This document shows positions 25,127 to 34,073 of a stretch of DNA of 60,274 bases, piece by piece. Origin of the DNA: Alphaproteobacteria bacterium. GTDB taxonomy: Bacteria > Pseudomonadota > Alphaproteobacteria > CADEGL01. Location of the stretch: assembly GCA_026400755.1 (NCBI GenBank), contig JAPLOM010000005.1, forward strand, positions 1-60,274, read 5' to 3'. Position numbers and translations under genes: made by a program. The notes beneath the pieces are model-generated. The model saw only the letters and a program-made list of their open reading frames with translations. It had not been told where the DNA came from and did not search any database. The stretch's first letter is position 1, and each line of letters begins with the position of its first letter.

Positions 25127-26044
25127 ATGTCCTTCGAAGCCGACACGCTGGTGGACAGGCGGCGCTTGAAGCGCCGCCTGTCGCTCTGGCGCGGGGCCGC
25201 CGTTCTGGCCCTGGTCGCGCTGGTCGCCCTTCTGTTCGGCGGTCCGCGCGTGCTGTCGGGCCGCGACCACATCGCGCGCTTCAGCGTCGAGGGCATCATC
25301 CTCGAGGACGAGAAGCGCGACGAATTGCTCGACAAGCTGGCGGTGGACGATTCGGTTAAGGCGTTGATCGTCCGCATCGACAGCCCCGGCGGCACCGTCG
25401 TCGGCGGCGAGACCCTCTATCTGAGCCTGCGCGACGTCTCCGCCCATAAGCCGGTCGTGGTCGTCATGGGCACGACGGCGACCTCGGCAGGCTACATGGT
25501 GGCGCTGGGCGGCGACATGATCCTGGCGCACGAGGGCACGGTCACGGGCTCGATCGGCGTCATCCTGCAATCGGCCGACGTGACGGGCCTGCTCAAGAAG
25601 CTGGGCGTCGACATGGAGGCCATCAAGAGCGCGCCACTCAAGGCCACGCCCTCACCCTTCGAACCCCTGACCCAAGAGGCGCGCGAGGCCGCCAAGGTGG
25701 TGATCATGGACATGTTCGACATGTTCGTGACGCTCGTGGCCGAGCGCCGGAACATGCCCAAGGACCAAGTCCTGCCCCTGGCCGATGGCCGCATCTTCAC
25801 CGGCCGCCAGGCCCGCGAGGCCAAGTTGATCGACGCCATCGGCGGCGAAAACGAGGCCTTGCTCTGGCTTGAGACCGAGCGGGGGGTGGCCCGGGACCTG
25901 CCCGTGCGCGAGATCAAGGTCCGCGAGGACGGCGAGCTTTTGTCCGGTGCCGTGGCCGCTTTGACCGGAAAAGCAAAGCTTATTGAACGACTTACCCTTG
26001 ACGGCCTAGTATCCCTCTGGCACTTTGACGCCGGTCGGCCCTAA
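25127..26044 (+). CDS. sppA: Signal peptide peptidase SppA, short form
   Basis: A 305-residue membrane-anchored serine protease of family S49 that degrades cleaved signal peptides. One membrane segment at about residues 24-40 (AAVLALVALVALLFGG) is followed by the protease domain: RIDSPGGTVVGGETLY, the nucleophile serine in TATSAGYMVALGGD, and the catalytic lysine in AIKSAPLKATPS. It is a single-domain enzyme, half the length of E. coli SppA. It starts 21 bases after rpsA and precedes ihfB. Confidence 0.92.
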   Translation: MSFEADTLVDRRRLKRRLSLWRGAAVLALVALVALLFGGPRVLSGRDHIARFSVEGIILEDEKRDELLDKLAVDDSVKALIVRIDSPGGTVVGGETLYLSLRDVSAHKPVVVVMGTTATSAGYMVALGGDMILAHEGTVTGSIGVILQSADVTGLLKKLGVDMEAIKSAPLKATPSPFEPLTQEAREAAKVVIMDMFDMFVTLVAERRNMPKDQVLPLADGRIFTGRQAREAKLIDAIGGENEALLWLETERGVARDLPVREIKVREDGELLSGAVAALTGKAKLIERLTLDGLVSLWHFDAGRP

Positions 26045-26053
26045 GGTCACACG

Positions 26054-26389
26054 ATGACCGACTTGGCTGGCCCCGACGACGACAGCGAGAACGGGACGCC
26101 GCGCATGACGAGGTCGGAGCTGATCCAGCGCTTGTCGGAGATGAACCCGCACCTCTACCAGCGGGACGTCGAGCGCATCATCGCCACTGTTTTCGACGAA
26201 GTGTCCGCCGCCCTGTCCCGCGGAGACCGGGTTGAGTTGCGCGGATTCGGCGCTTTTTCCGTAAAGCGCCGCGGCCCCCGGGTGGGACGCAACCCGCGCA
26301 CCGGAAGCTCCGTCCAAGTGTCGGAAAAGCACGTTCCCTTTTTCAAGGCGGGCAAAGAGCTGCGCGAGCGGCTCAACACCGAAGACTAA
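26054..26389 (+). CDS. ihfB: Integration host factor subunit beta
   Basis: A DNA-bending protein that forms IHF with the alpha subunit and helps sigma-54 promoters, recombination and replication. The core [20 protein letters not shown] starts at residue 18, followed by the DNA-binding arm with [10 protein letters not shown] and GRNPRTG. The ATG at 26054 has AAGG about 8 bases upstream and gives 111 residues with an acidic N-terminal extension; the internal ATG at 26105 would give the canonical 94-residue protein and may be the true start. Confidence 0.93.
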   Translation: MTDLAGPDDDSENGTPRMTRSELIQRLSEMNPHLYQRDVERIIATVFDEVSAALSRGDRVELRGFGAFSVKRRGPRVGRNPRTGSSVQVSEKHVPFFKAGKELRERLNTED

Positions 26390-26445
26390 CGCCCGCCCGC
26401 CGGCGGCCGACCCCGCCGCCTGAAGCAAGCCATCGAGGCCGGCCG

Positions 26446-26751
26446 TTGCGTATCCTGCGCCTGATCCTGGTCGTGCTCATCGCCGCACCCGTCATTGCGT
26501 TCGCGGTCGGCAATCGTCAGGTCGAGAAATTCCAACTCTGGCCTTACGAGATCGACCTTCCCATCTTCATGGTGGTCTTCGGCGCGTTGCTGGCCGGTTT
26601 GGTCCTCGGCGCGCTGGTGACCTGGATGGCCTCGATCGGACCGCGCCGCCGGATCCGCGCCGAGACCAAGAAACTGCGGGCGGAATTGGCCGCCCTCAAG
26701 GCCGCGCCGAAATCCAGCGCGGCCAACACGCCGGAGACCTATCTGCCGTGA
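26446..26751 (+). CDS. lapA: LapA-domain inner-membrane protein
   Basis: A 101-residue protein with two membrane helices (about 3-21 and 40-62), a short loop (EKFQLWPYEIDLP), and a basic cytoplasmic coiled tail (RRRIRAETKKLRAELAALKA). In E. coli the related LapA helps control LPS synthesis with LapB. The TTG at 26446 is chosen because GAGG (26435-26438) lies 7 bases upstream and the first helix begins at once. It is 56 bases after ihfB, and its stop overlaps the GTG of pyrF. Confidence 0.82.
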   Translation: MRILRLILVVLIAAPVIAFAVGNRQVEKFQLWPYEIDLPIFMVVFGALLAGLVLGALVTWMASIGPRRRIRAETKKLRAELAALKAAPKSSAANTPETYLP

Positions 26752-27443
26752 GCGGCCCTGTTTACGTCGCGCTCGACATGACCGACGCCGCCGAGGCCGC
26801 CTCCCTGGCGAAACGCCTGCGCGGCCATGTGGGCGGGGTGAAGCTCGGCCTCGAATTCTTCGTCGCCAACGGACCCGGCGGTATCCGCGCCGTGTCGGAT
26901 GCCGGGCTGCCGGTTTTTCTGGATCTCAAGCTGCACGACATTCCCAACACGGTCGCCGGCGCCATGGCGTCGGCCGCGGCCTTGAACCCCGCCATCGTCA
27001 CCACCCATGCAGGCGGGGGCGCCGCCATGATGCGCGCCGCGTCCGAGGCCGCTGCTGCGGCAAAGCATCCACCCTTGGTAATCGCCGTCACCGTCCTGAC
27101 CAGTCTGGACGATCAAGATCTAGAAGCGGTGGGCCAGCGTTCGCCCGCGCTAGAGCAAGCCGTGCGCCTCGCCTTGTTGGCGAAGGAATCGGGCCTGGGC
27201 GGCGTGGTCTGCTCGCCGCACGAGGTGGCCGCCATCCGCGCGCGGTGCGGCACGGACTTCAAGCTGGTGGTGCCCGGCATCCGCCCCGCTTCCGCGGCGC
27301 TCGGCGATCAGAAGCGCGTGATGACACCAGCCCAGGCCATTGCCGCGGGCGCCGATCATCTGGTCATCGGCCGCCCGATCACCCAGGCCCCGGACCCGGT
27401 CGCGGCGGCGCAAGCGATCGCGGCCGAGCTGCGCGCGGGCTGA
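26748..27443 (+). CDS. pyrF: Orotidine 5'-phosphate decarboxylase
   Basis: A 231-residue TIM-barrel enzyme that makes UMP from OMP. The catalytic Asp-Lys-Asp region is FLDLKLHDIPNTV; the phosphate loop is VVPGIRPASA with HLVIGRPITQAPDP near the end. The start is a GTG that overlaps the lapA stop (GTGA). It is followed 6 bases later by trpF, placing pyrimidine and tryptophan synthesis in one unit, an order common in alphaproteobacteria. Confidence 0.96.
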   Translation: MSGPVYVALDMTDAAEAASLAKRLRGHVGGVKLGLEFFVANGPGGIRAVSDAGLPVFLDLKLHDIPNTVAGAMASAAALNPAIVTTHAGGGAAMMRAASEAAAAAKHPPLVIAVTVLTSLDDQDLEAVGQRSPALEQAVRLALLAKESGLGGVVCSPHEVAAIRARCGTDFKLVVPGIRPASAALGDQKRVMTPAQAIAAGADHLVIGRPITQAPDPVAAAQAIAAELRAG

Positions 27444-27449
27444 GATTCC

Positions 27450-28097
27450 ATGACGGTCGCGGCCAAGATTTGCGGCGTGAATTCGCGCGAGGCGCTGGAC
27501 GCAGCCATAGCAGGCGGTGCCGATTTCGTCGGCTTCGTCTTCTACGCGCGCTCGCCGCGCTATCTGACCGTGCCGCAGGCCGCCGCCCTTGCCGCCGCCA
27601 CACCCAAGACGGTCAAGCGCACCGGCCTGTTCGTCGACGTGGATGACGCGACGATCGAGACGGTTCTGAAAGATGCGCCGCTGGAGCTGTTGCAGTTCCA
27701 CGGCGCCGAGACGCCCGCGCGTTGCCGCGCCGTCAAGGCACGCTTCGGCATGCCCGTGATGAAGGCGGTCAAGATCGGCGGGCCGGACGATCTGGCCCAG
27801 GCCACGCCGTTCTTCGACGCAGCCGACTGGCTGCTGTTCGACGCCAAGACACCGCCCTCGATGACGAACGCATTGCCAGGCGGCAATGCCATCTCCTTCG
27901 ACTGGACCGTCCTGGCCGGCGTCACACTGCCCTTGCCCTGGATGCTGTCGGGCGGCCTTACGCCGGACAACGTGGCCGAGGCCGTGCGTGTGTCGGGGGC
28001 GCGCGCGGTCGACGTCTCCTCGGGCGTCGAGAGCGCGCCCGGGCGCAAGGACCCCGCGCGGATCGCGGCTTTCCTGGCCGCCGTCCGGAGCCTCTGA
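27450..28097 (+). CDS. trpF: Phosphoribosylanthranilate isomerase
   Basis: A 215-residue TIM-barrel enzyme of tryptophan synthesis that performs the Amadori rearrangement of phosphoribosylanthranilate. The general-base cysteine is in KICGVNS (Cys8) and the general-acid aspartate in GLFVDVDD. Substrate and phosphate motifs LLQFHGAETP, MLSGGLTPDNV and AVDVSSGVESAPGRKD are present. It stands upstream of trpB and trpA; trpC, trpD and trpE are not in the window. Confidence 0.96.
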   Translation: MTVAAKICGVNSREALDAAIAGGADFVGFVFYARSPRYLTVPQAAALAAATPKTVKRTGLFVDVDDATIETVLKDAPLELLQFHGAETPARCRAVKARFGMPVMKAVKIGGPDDLAQATPFFDAADWLLFDAKTPPSMTNALPGGNAISFDWTVLAGVTLPLPWMLSGGLTPDNVAEAVRVSGARAVDVSSGVESAPGRKDPARIAAFLAAVRSL

Positions 28098-28177
28098 GGC
28101 GGGCGTTTTCGCTGGCCGGACGGGGCCTCTATGCTTACTTTCGCCCTCTCCAAAGGGACTGAGCGGCACGGCCTTAC

Positions 28178-29389
28178 ATGAACAAGATCAACACCTATCG
28201 CGGCGGACCGGACGAGCACGGCCATTTCGGCCTGCACGGCGGGCGCTATGTCGCCGAGACGCTGATGCCGCTGATCCTAGCGGTCGAGCGAGCCTATAAC
28301 GACTGCAAGGCCGATCCCGCGTTTAAGGCCGAGTTCGAGCGTCTGCTGACCCACTATGTCGGCCGGCCGAGCCCGCTTTATTTCGCCGAGCGCCTGACCG
28401 AGCATTTCGGCGGCGCCAAGATCTACTTCAAGCGCGACGAGCTGAACCACACGGGCAGCCACAAGATCAACAACTGCCTCGGCCAGATCATGGTCGCGCG
28501 GCGTATGGGCAAGACGCGCATCATCGCCGAGACGGGCGCCGGCCAGCACGGCGTGGCGACGGCCACCGTCTGCGCCCTCTTCAACCTGCCCTGCATCGTC
28601 TACATGGGCGCCAAGGACATCGAACGCCAGGCGCCCAACGTGTTCCGCATGAAGTTGTTGGGCGCCGAGGTCCGGCTCGTCACCAGCGGCTCGCAGTCGC
28701 TAAAGGATGCGCTGAACGAAGCGCTGCGCGATTGGGTCGCGAACGTGGACGACACGTTCTACATCATCGGCACCGTGGCCGGGCCGCATCCCTATCCCGC
28801 CATGGTGCGCGACTTCCAATCCGTCATCGGCCGCGAGGCGCGTGAGCAGATCCTGGCCCAGGAAGGCCGCCTGCCCGACCAGCTTGTCGCCTGCGTCGGC
28901 GGCGGCTCCAACGCCATGGGCCTATTCCATCCATTTCTCGACGATCCCGGCGTGGCCATGGATGCGGTCGAGGCCGCAGGCCTCGGGCTCGATACCGACA
29001 AGCACGCGGCGTCCATCACCGGCGGACGGCCGGGCATCCTCCACGGCAACCGCACGTATCTCCTGCAGGACGACGACGGGCAGATCCTGGAGGCGCACTC
29101 GATCTCGGCCGGTCTCGATTATCCCGGCGTGGGCCCCGAGCATTCCTGGCTGCACGACATGAAGCGCGTGAACTATGTCTCGGCCACCGATGCCGAGGCG
29201 CTGGACGCGTTCCAGCTTTGCTCCAAGCTCGAAGGCATCATCCCGGCGCTGGAGCCCGCGCATGCCTTGGCGCACGTGGCGAAGATCGCGGGCAAGATGG
29301 CGCGCGACAAGATCATCGTCATGAACATGTGCGGGCGCGGTGACAAGGACGTCTTCACGGTCGCCGAGAAGCTGGGCGTCAAGCTGTGA
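28178..29389 (+). CDS. trpB: Tryptophan synthase beta chain
   Basis: A 403-residue PLP enzyme that joins indole and serine to tryptophan. The PLP lysine is Lys96 in HTGSHKINN, the phosphate-binding loop is [11 protein letters not shown], and the conserved segment EAAGLG is present. It begins 80 bases after trpF and ends overlapping the trpA GTG (GTGA), which suits the tight alpha-beta complex. The short leader before it holds no tryptophan-rich peptide, so classical attenuation is not evident. Confidence 0.98.
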   Translation: MNKINTYRGGPDEHGHFGLHGGRYVAETLMPLILAVERAYNDCKADPAFKAEFERLLTHYVGRPSPLYFAERLTEHFGGAKIYFKRDELNHTGSHKINNCLGQIMVARRMGKTRIIAETGAGQHGVATATVCALFNLPCIVYMGAKDIERQAPNVFRMKLLGAEVRLVTSGSQSLKDALNEALRDWVANVDDTFYIIGTVAGPHPYPAMVRDFQSVIGREAREQILAQEGRLPDQLVACVGGGSNAMGLFHPFLDDPGVAMDAVEAAGLGLDTDKHAASITGGRPGILHGNRTYLLQDDDGQILEAHSISAGLDYPGVGPEHSWLHDMKRVNYVSATDAEALDAFQLCSKLEGIIPALEPAHALAHVAKIAGKMARDKIIVMNMCGRGDKDVFTVAEKLGVKL

Positions 29390-30216
29390 GCGGCGAACGG
29401 CGCATCGCGCAGCGCTTTGCGGCACTAAAATCTCAGGGACGCGGCGGCCTGGTCACCTTCGTGACCGCAGGCGATCCCGATTACGAAACATCCGAGAAGA
29501 TCCTGGCCGGCCTGCCGGAAGCGGGCGCCGACCTGATCGAGATCGGCATGCCGTTTTCCGATCCCATGGCCGACGGGCCGGCGATCCAGGCCGCCAATCT
29601 GCGCGCGCTGGCGTCGGGCATCACACTCAAGCGCACGCTCGACCTTGTGCGCGGTTTCCGTAAACGCGATGCGGAGACGCCGATCATTCTCATGGGTTAC
29701 TACAACCCGATCTATTCCATGGGCGCGGAGAAATTCTCCCAGGCCGCGCGCGAAGCCGGCGCCGACGGCGTCATCATCGTGGACCTGCCGCCCGAGGAAG
29801 AGACCGAGTTGAAGGCGCCGATCGACAAAGCAGGGCTCGATTTCGTGCGCCTGACCACGCCGACCAGCGACGACCGCCGGCTCGACCGCATCCTGCCCGG
29901 CGCCTCGGGCTTCATCTATTACGTCTCGGTCGCCGGCATCACCGGCACCAAGTCGGCCGCGCAGACCAGCATCGCCGACGCGGTCGCGCGTATCCGCCGC
30001 AAGACCAAGCTGCCGGTCGCCGTCGGCTTCGGCATCCGCACGCCCGAGCAGGCGGCGGAGACAGCGCGCACGGCGGACGCCGCCGTGGTCGGCTCGGCGC
30101 TGGTGGGCGAGATCGCGGCCGCCGAAGCCGCAGGCAAGCCGCGCACGGAAGCCGCCGCCGCGGTCCTTGGGCTGACGCGCCGCCTCTCCACGGCCGTGCG
30201 CGCGGGCAAGCCATGA
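29386..30216 (+). CDS. trpA: Tryptophan synthase alpha chain
   Basis: A 276-residue TIM-barrel subunit that splits indole-3-glycerol phosphate into indole, passed to TrpB, and glyceraldehyde 3-phosphate. The catalytic acids are Glu52 in [11 protein letters not shown] and Asp63 in PMADGPAIQ, matching E. coli Glu49 and Asp60. The phosphate loop [11 protein letters not shown] is intact. The start is GTG inside the trpB stop; the stop overlaps the accD start as ATGA. Confidence 0.97.
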   Translation: MSGERRIAQRFAALKSQGRGGLVTFVTAGDPDYETSEKILAGLPEAGADLIEIGMPFSDPMADGPAIQAANLRALASGITLKRTLDLVRGFRKRDAETPIILMGYYNPIYSMGAEKFSQAAREAGADGVIIVDLPPEEETELKAPIDKAGLDFVRLTTPTSDDRRLDRILPGASGFIYYVSVAGITGTKSAAQTSIADAVARIRRKTKLPVAVGFGIRTPEQAAETARTADAAVVGSALVGEIAAAEAAGKPRTEAAAAVLGLTRRLSTAVRAGKP

Positions 30217-31136
30217 ACTGGATCACCAACTACGTCCGGCCCAAGCTGCAGCAGCTCGTCCGCAAGACGGACGTGCCCGACAATCTTTGGACCAAGTGCC
30301 CGAAATGCGAGCAGATGCTCTATCACCGGGAACTCGAGTCCAACCTGTATGTCTGTCCGAAATGCGATCACCATTTGCGCCTGCGCGCGGCCAAGCGGCT
30401 GGAGCTTCTGTTCGACGAAGCCACGTATGAGACGATCGAAGCGCCCGCCGAGGTGTTGCTGGATCCGCTTTGCTTCCGCGACCGCAAGCGCTATGCCGAC
30501 CGGCTGAAGGAAACCCAGGCCGCGACCAACGTGAAAGACGCGATCATCGTCGGCGAAGGGCGCATCGGCGGCCTGTCGGCCGTGGTGGCCGTGTTCGATT
30601 TCGAGTTCATGGGCGGCTCCATGGGCATGGCCGTGGGCGACGCGTTCATCGCGGGCGCACGGCGCGCGGTCGAGACGCAGGCCAGCTTCCTGGCCATCTC
30701 CTCCTCCGGCGGCGCACGCATGCAGGAGGGCATCCTGTCGCTGATGCAGCTGCCGCGCACCGTGATCGGCGTGCAAGAAGTCAAGGAAGCCGGCTTGCCC
30801 TATATCGCCATCCTGGCCGATCCGACCACGGGCGGCGTCTCGGCTTCCTTCGCCATGCTGGGCGACATCCAGATCGCCGAGCCCGGCGCGGTCATCGGCT
30901 TCGCCGGCGCGCGCGTGATCGAGGAGACCATCCGCCAGACCTTGCCCGACGGGTTCCAGCGCGCCGAGTATCTGCGCGACAAGGGCATGCTGGATTTGAT
31001 CGTCCATCGCCGCGAGCTGCGCAACACGCTGATCCGCATTTTGCGCCTGATCCGCAACCCGTTGCCCTCGGGCCAGGTGGTCAAGATCGGCGACGCTGGC
31101 GCCTGGAACGCCAAGCGCGGCCGGCCGGGGACGTGA
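30213..31136 (+). CDS. accD: Acetyl-CoA carboxylase carboxyltransferase subunit beta
   Basis: A 307-residue subunit of the carboxyltransferase that makes malonyl-CoA with AccA. An N-terminal zinc ribbon has C29-x2-C32 and C48-x2-C51. The crotonase-fold domain shows [27 protein letters not shown] and [13 protein letters not shown]. Both ends overlap neighbours (ATGA with trpA, GTGA with folC), so fatty acid, tryptophan and folate genes are translationally chained here. Confidence 0.97.
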   Translation: MNWITNYVRPKLQQLVRKTDVPDNLWTKCPKCEQMLYHRELESNLYVCPKCDHHLRLRAAKRLELLFDEATYETIEAPAEVLLDPLCFRDRKRYADRLKETQAATNVKDAIIVGEGRIGGLSAVVAVFDFEFMGGSMGMAVGDAFIAGARRAVETQASFLAISSSGGARMQEGILSLMQLPRTVIGVQEVKEAGLPYIAILADPTTGGVSASFAMLGDIQIAEPGAVIGFAGARVIEETIRQTLPDGFQRAEYLRDKGMLDLIVHRRELRNTLIRILRLIRNPLPSGQVVKIGDAGAWNAKRGRPGT

Positions 31137-32416
31137 GCGCGGGCAGCGACGTTCTGCTCGAACGTCTCTCGCGTCTGCATCCCAAGATCATCGACCTCTC
31201 GCTCGAACGCATCGAGCGCCTGCTGGCGCGCCTCGGCCATCCTGAACGCAACCTGCCACCCGTGGTCCACGTGGCGGGCACCAACGGCAAGGGTTCGACC
31301 GTGGCCTATCTGCGCGCCATCGCAGAGGTCGCCGGTTTGCGCGCCCATGCCTACACCTCGCCGCACCTGGTGCGGTTCCACGAGCGCATCCGCCTGGCCG
31401 GTGCGCTGATCGGCGAGGACGCGCTGTCCGCGCTTCTCGACGAATGCGAGCGCGCGAACGGCGATGCACCGATCACGTTCTTCGAGGTGACCACGGCCGC
31501 CGCCTTCCTGGCCTTCTCCCGCACGACGGCCGATCTTCTGCTGCTGGAGGTGGGTCTGGGCGGACGGCTGGACGCAACCAACGTGATCGCGGCGCCCGCC
31601 TTGTCCATCATCACGCCCATCTCCATCGACCACGTCCAGTTCCTGGGCGAAACGCTGAGCGAAATCGCGGGCGAGAAGGCCGGCATTCTGAAGCCGGGCG
31701 TTCCGTGCGTGATGGGGCCGCAGCCGCCTGAAGCGGTCGCCGCGATCGAAAAGCGCGCGAAAGAGATCGGCGCACCGCTTCTGCGCCACGGCGTGGAATG
31801 GCATGTCGACGTGACCGGCAACGGCTTCGTCTATCGCGGCAAGGCGCGGCGGATCGACCTGCCCCACCCCGTCCTGCCCGGCGTGCACCAGATCGCGAAT
31901 GCGGGCATGGCCGTGGCCGCCGTGGATGCCTTGGCCGCGCGCTTCGCCATCGGCGAGGATGCGATCCGCGCGGGCCTGCAAACCGCCGAATGGCCTGCGC
32001 GGCTGCAACGTCTGGTACGCGGACCCTTGATCGAACTCCTGCCGACGGGATGGGAGCTTTGGCTCGACGGCGGGCACAACCCCGCGGCCGGCGAAGCCCT
32101 GGCCGAGACGGCGCGGGGTTGGCGCGACCGGCCGTTGCATCTGGTCGTCGGCATGATCAACACCAAGGACCTGGCGGGCTTCCTGCGCCCACTGGCCCCC
32201 CACGCCGCGTCGCTGACCGCCCTGACCATTCCCGGCAATCGGGCCGCCGTGAAGCCGGAAGAGATCGCCGCCGCCGGGCAGGCGCTCGGTCTCGCATCCG
32301 GCATCGCGCCCGATGCCGGCGCCGCGTTGACACATATCGCGACGGGCGCGCCCGCGCGCGTCCTCATCTGCGGTTCGCTTTATCTGGCAGGAAAGGTTTT
32401 AGAAACAAGCGATTGA
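31133..32416 (+). CDS. folC: Bifunctional folylpolyglutamate synthase/dihydrofolate synthase
   Basis: A 427-residue ATP-dependent ligase that makes dihydrofolate from dihydropteroate and glutamate and lengthens the glutamate tail. The P-loop is VAGTNGKGSTVAYL, followed by YTSPHLVRFHERI, the metal/ATP motif LLLEVGLGGRLDATN, and the C-terminal WLDGGHNPAAG typical of Mur ligases. GTG at 31133 overlaps the accD stop. It ends the co-directional block; the next gene, on the other strand, is of quite different base composition. Confidence 0.95.
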   Translation: MSAGSDVLLERLSRLHPKIIDLSLERIERLLARLGHPERNLPPVVHVAGTNGKGSTVAYLRAIAEVAGLRAHAYTSPHLVRFHERIRLAGALIGEDALSALLDECERANGDAPITFFEVTTAAAFLAFSRTTADLLLLEVGLGGRLDATNVIAAPALSIITPISIDHVQFLGETLSEIAGEKAGILKPGVPCVMGPQPPEAVAAIEKRAKEIGAPLLRHGVEWHVDVTGNGFVYRGKARRIDLPHPVLPGVHQIANAGMAVAAVDALAARFAIGEDAIRAGLQTAEWPARLQRLVRGPLIELLPTGWELWLDGGHNPAAGEALAETARGWRDRPLHLVVGMINTKDLAGFLRPLAPHAASLTALTIPGNRAAVKPEEIAAAGQALGLASGIAPDAGAALTHIATGAPARVLICGSLYLAGKVLETSD

Positions 32417-33142
32417 TTAACGAGAGCCTACTTGGCTTCGTTCTCATTAGCGGTCAGCACAGAGGCAAGCATTTCATCTGACATCAAAAAATCCTTACTC
32501 AATACATCGCCGGCAGATGCATTTGCCGCAGCAAGGGTCTTTGTTGCCTCAATGACCTTGTTTACAGATTCTTGGTACTCGCTCTTCGCGGTTGAAAGCT
32601 AAGTCATTGATCTAGTGAGCGATTTGATAGCGTAGGAATATCCGTATCCACCACGCTCCGCGCTTGCCTCTTCCGTTGCTCTCGTTACTGCCTTTAAAGC
32701 AACAGTTAAATTTAGCTGCTTTCTAAATTTACCAACTAGAGATCGCAAATACTCCTGCCCTGCTTCCATATATTTTATGCAGGGCTCTACTTGCTTTTGA
32801 GTATCGCGCGTGGAAATCGTCTGGACGTCTAATATGCGTTTGCCGATCTCAGAAATGTCACCGTCCAATTTTTCAAATAGCTCCCGATAGGTAATATTTG
32901 CTTGCTGATCCACCTAATGTTTTGAAGCGTTAGTAAGCCTCAGAGAAACATTCTTAACGTTTGGAGCAATCGTTTCTATGAACTTGCGTTCTTGATATTC
33001 CTGATATCCGTAATACCCGCCTACGATCAAAATTATCGCAAATAAGAGCAACAGAACTTTCTTCATATTCCTCCTCCCCCAAGGATTATTTTAGTCATCG
33101 TAAAATATTCTCGATCATTCCAGTCAAGATTTCCTACGGAAA
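32417..33142. other. Low-GC island between folC and cspA
   Basis: Base composition falls sharply here, with many A/T runs and rare codons, against strongly GC-rich sequence on both sides. The stretch holds one minus-strand frame (32428-33066) and its leader. No integrase, direct repeat or inverted repeat was found at its edges. It interrupts otherwise conserved alphaproteobacterial gene order after folC, so acquisition by transfer is the simplest reading. Confidence 0.7.
32428..33066 (-). pseudogene. Foreign membrane-anchored helical protein gene with two in-frame TAG codons
   Basis: One frame of 213 codons runs from an ATG with a strong ribosome site (GGAGGAGG about 5-12 bases upstream) to TAG at 32428-32430. 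It is broken only by TAG at 32914-32916 (codon 51) and at 32599-32601 (codon 156); no frameshift is needed. The product would begin MKKVLLLLFAIILIVGGYYG, a signal anchor or membrane helix. It would continue as charged, mostly helical segments (YRELFEKLDGDISEIGKRI; VNKVIEATKTLAAA). I do not recognise a family. TAG is an ordinary stop in neighbouring genes, so nonsense decay is the default explanation. Confidence 0.6.
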
Positions 33143-33174
33143 ATAAAAAAGCCCGGCGCTTGCGCGCCGGGCTT
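33141..33174 (-). terminator. Rho-independent terminator of cspA
   Basis: Perfect 11-bp arms AAGCCCGGCGC (33149-33159) and GCGCCGGGCTT (33164-33174) enclose loop TTGC. On the minus strand the hairpin is followed by a T-run (TTTTTTATTT), placed 29 bases after the cspA stop. Confidence 0.9.
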
Positions 33175-33202
33175 CTCTGTCCGCGATGCGGACTCGTCTT
33201 GC

Positions 33203-33406
33203 TTAGACGACCTTCAGGTTCGCAGCCTTGGTCTTGCCGCGATCGCTGACGATGTCGTAGCTGACCTGTTGGCCTTCGTTCAAACCACGCAGACCCGCAG
33301 CCTCAACCGCACTGATGTGCACGAACACATCGGCACCGCCCTCGCTGGGCTGGATGAAGCCGAAGCCCTTCTGCGAGTTGAACCACTTAACCGTACCGTT
33401 CGCCAC
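33203..33406 (-). CDS. Cold-shock protein, CspA family
   Basis: A 67-residue single OB-fold RNA chaperone. RNP1-type GFGFIQP and RNP2-type VFVHISA are both present, and the N-terminus MANGTVKWFNSQKGFGF is canonical. GTG at 33406 is the start: GGAGA lies 5 bases upstream, and a longer TTG start would include that ribosome site. A strong terminator follows. The 250 bases upstream, back to trxA, hold no gene and are AT-richer (TATATAAAT near 33540), so a long regulated leader is possible but unproven. Confidence 0.92.
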   Translation of the reverse strand: MANGTVKWFNSQKGFGFIQPSEGGADVFVHISAVEAAGLRGLNEGQQVSYDIVSDRGKTKAANLKVV

Positions 33407-33628
33407 CGTAGTCTCCTTCAAAAAGCGCCTTGGCGCATATCAAGCCCCGCGACCATCACAGGGCCTGCTCCACGTTCGGCATTGCTTTTGTGAGGAGCCC
33501 AAAGGGCCTGCACGTGCGAGCCGAAAGTTTCGACCGTATTTATATACGATGCTTTTGCGGGAACGGAAACAGGGTCAAACGAAAAAGGGGATAAATCCCT
33601 ATTTACGAATTTGCGCCCCAAACAGGAA

Positions 33629-33646
33629 CCCCCGCATCAACGGGGC
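33629..33646 (-). terminator. Weak hairpin after trxA
   Basis: CCCCG (33630-33634) pairs with CGGGG (33641-33645) around loop CATCAA. On the minus strand it is followed by GTTCCTGTTT. The position, 13 bases past the trxA stop, suits a terminator, but the stem is short. Confidence 0.4.
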
Positions 33647-33658
33647 TTTGAGACCGTG

Positions 33659-33982
33659 TCAGAGAACCGACTGGACCCACTCCACCAGCTTGCTCTTGGG
33701 CAGACTGCCGACCTTCTGGGCGACCACCTGGCCGTCTTTGAAGATGAGGAGCATGGGAATGCCGCGCACGTTGTAGCGCAGCGGCGTCTTCTGGTTCTCG
33801 TCCACGTTCATCTTCGCAACCGTCAGCTTGCCGGCCAAATCCTTGGCCAGATCTTCCAGCGCGGGCGCGATCTGTTTGCAGGGGCCGCACCATTCGGCCC
33901 AAAAATCCACCAGAACCGGGCCACTGGCCTTGAGCACCTGGTTCTCGAAGGAATCGTCGGTGACGGCAGTGGTGGCGCTCAT
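33659..33982 (-). CDS. trxA: Thioredoxin
   Basis: A 107-residue thiol-disulfide oxidoreductase. The active site is WCGPC in VDFWAEWCGPCKQIAP, with the cis-proline in RGIPMLLIFKDG. The ATG at 33982 gives canonical length and has AGAAGGGAA 8 bases upstream. It lies downstream of addA on the same strand, a conserved order in alphaproteobacteria. Confidence 0.96.
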   Translation of the reverse strand: MSATTAVTDDSFENQVLKASGPVLVDFWAEWCGPCKQIAPALEDLAKDLAGKLTVAKMNVDENQKTPLRYNVRGIPMLLIFKDGQVVAQKVGSLPKSKLVEWVQSVL

Positions 33983-34073
33983 GGGTGTTCCCTTCTGTCC
34001 TGGATCAACGGTTCCACCCGATGGCGGGTCGTGGGCGGACGCCGACAATATGTAGGGTCGGCGCGAAACTGGG

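Noticed and set aside
28098-28177. Tryptophan attenuator before trpB
   Set aside because: A 16-codon frame precedes trpB but contains no Trp codon, and there is no terminator-antiterminator pair.
32428-33066. General reassignment of TAG to an amino acid in this genome
   Set aside because: Several normal genes in the window end in TAG at the expected length, so TAG acts as stop here.
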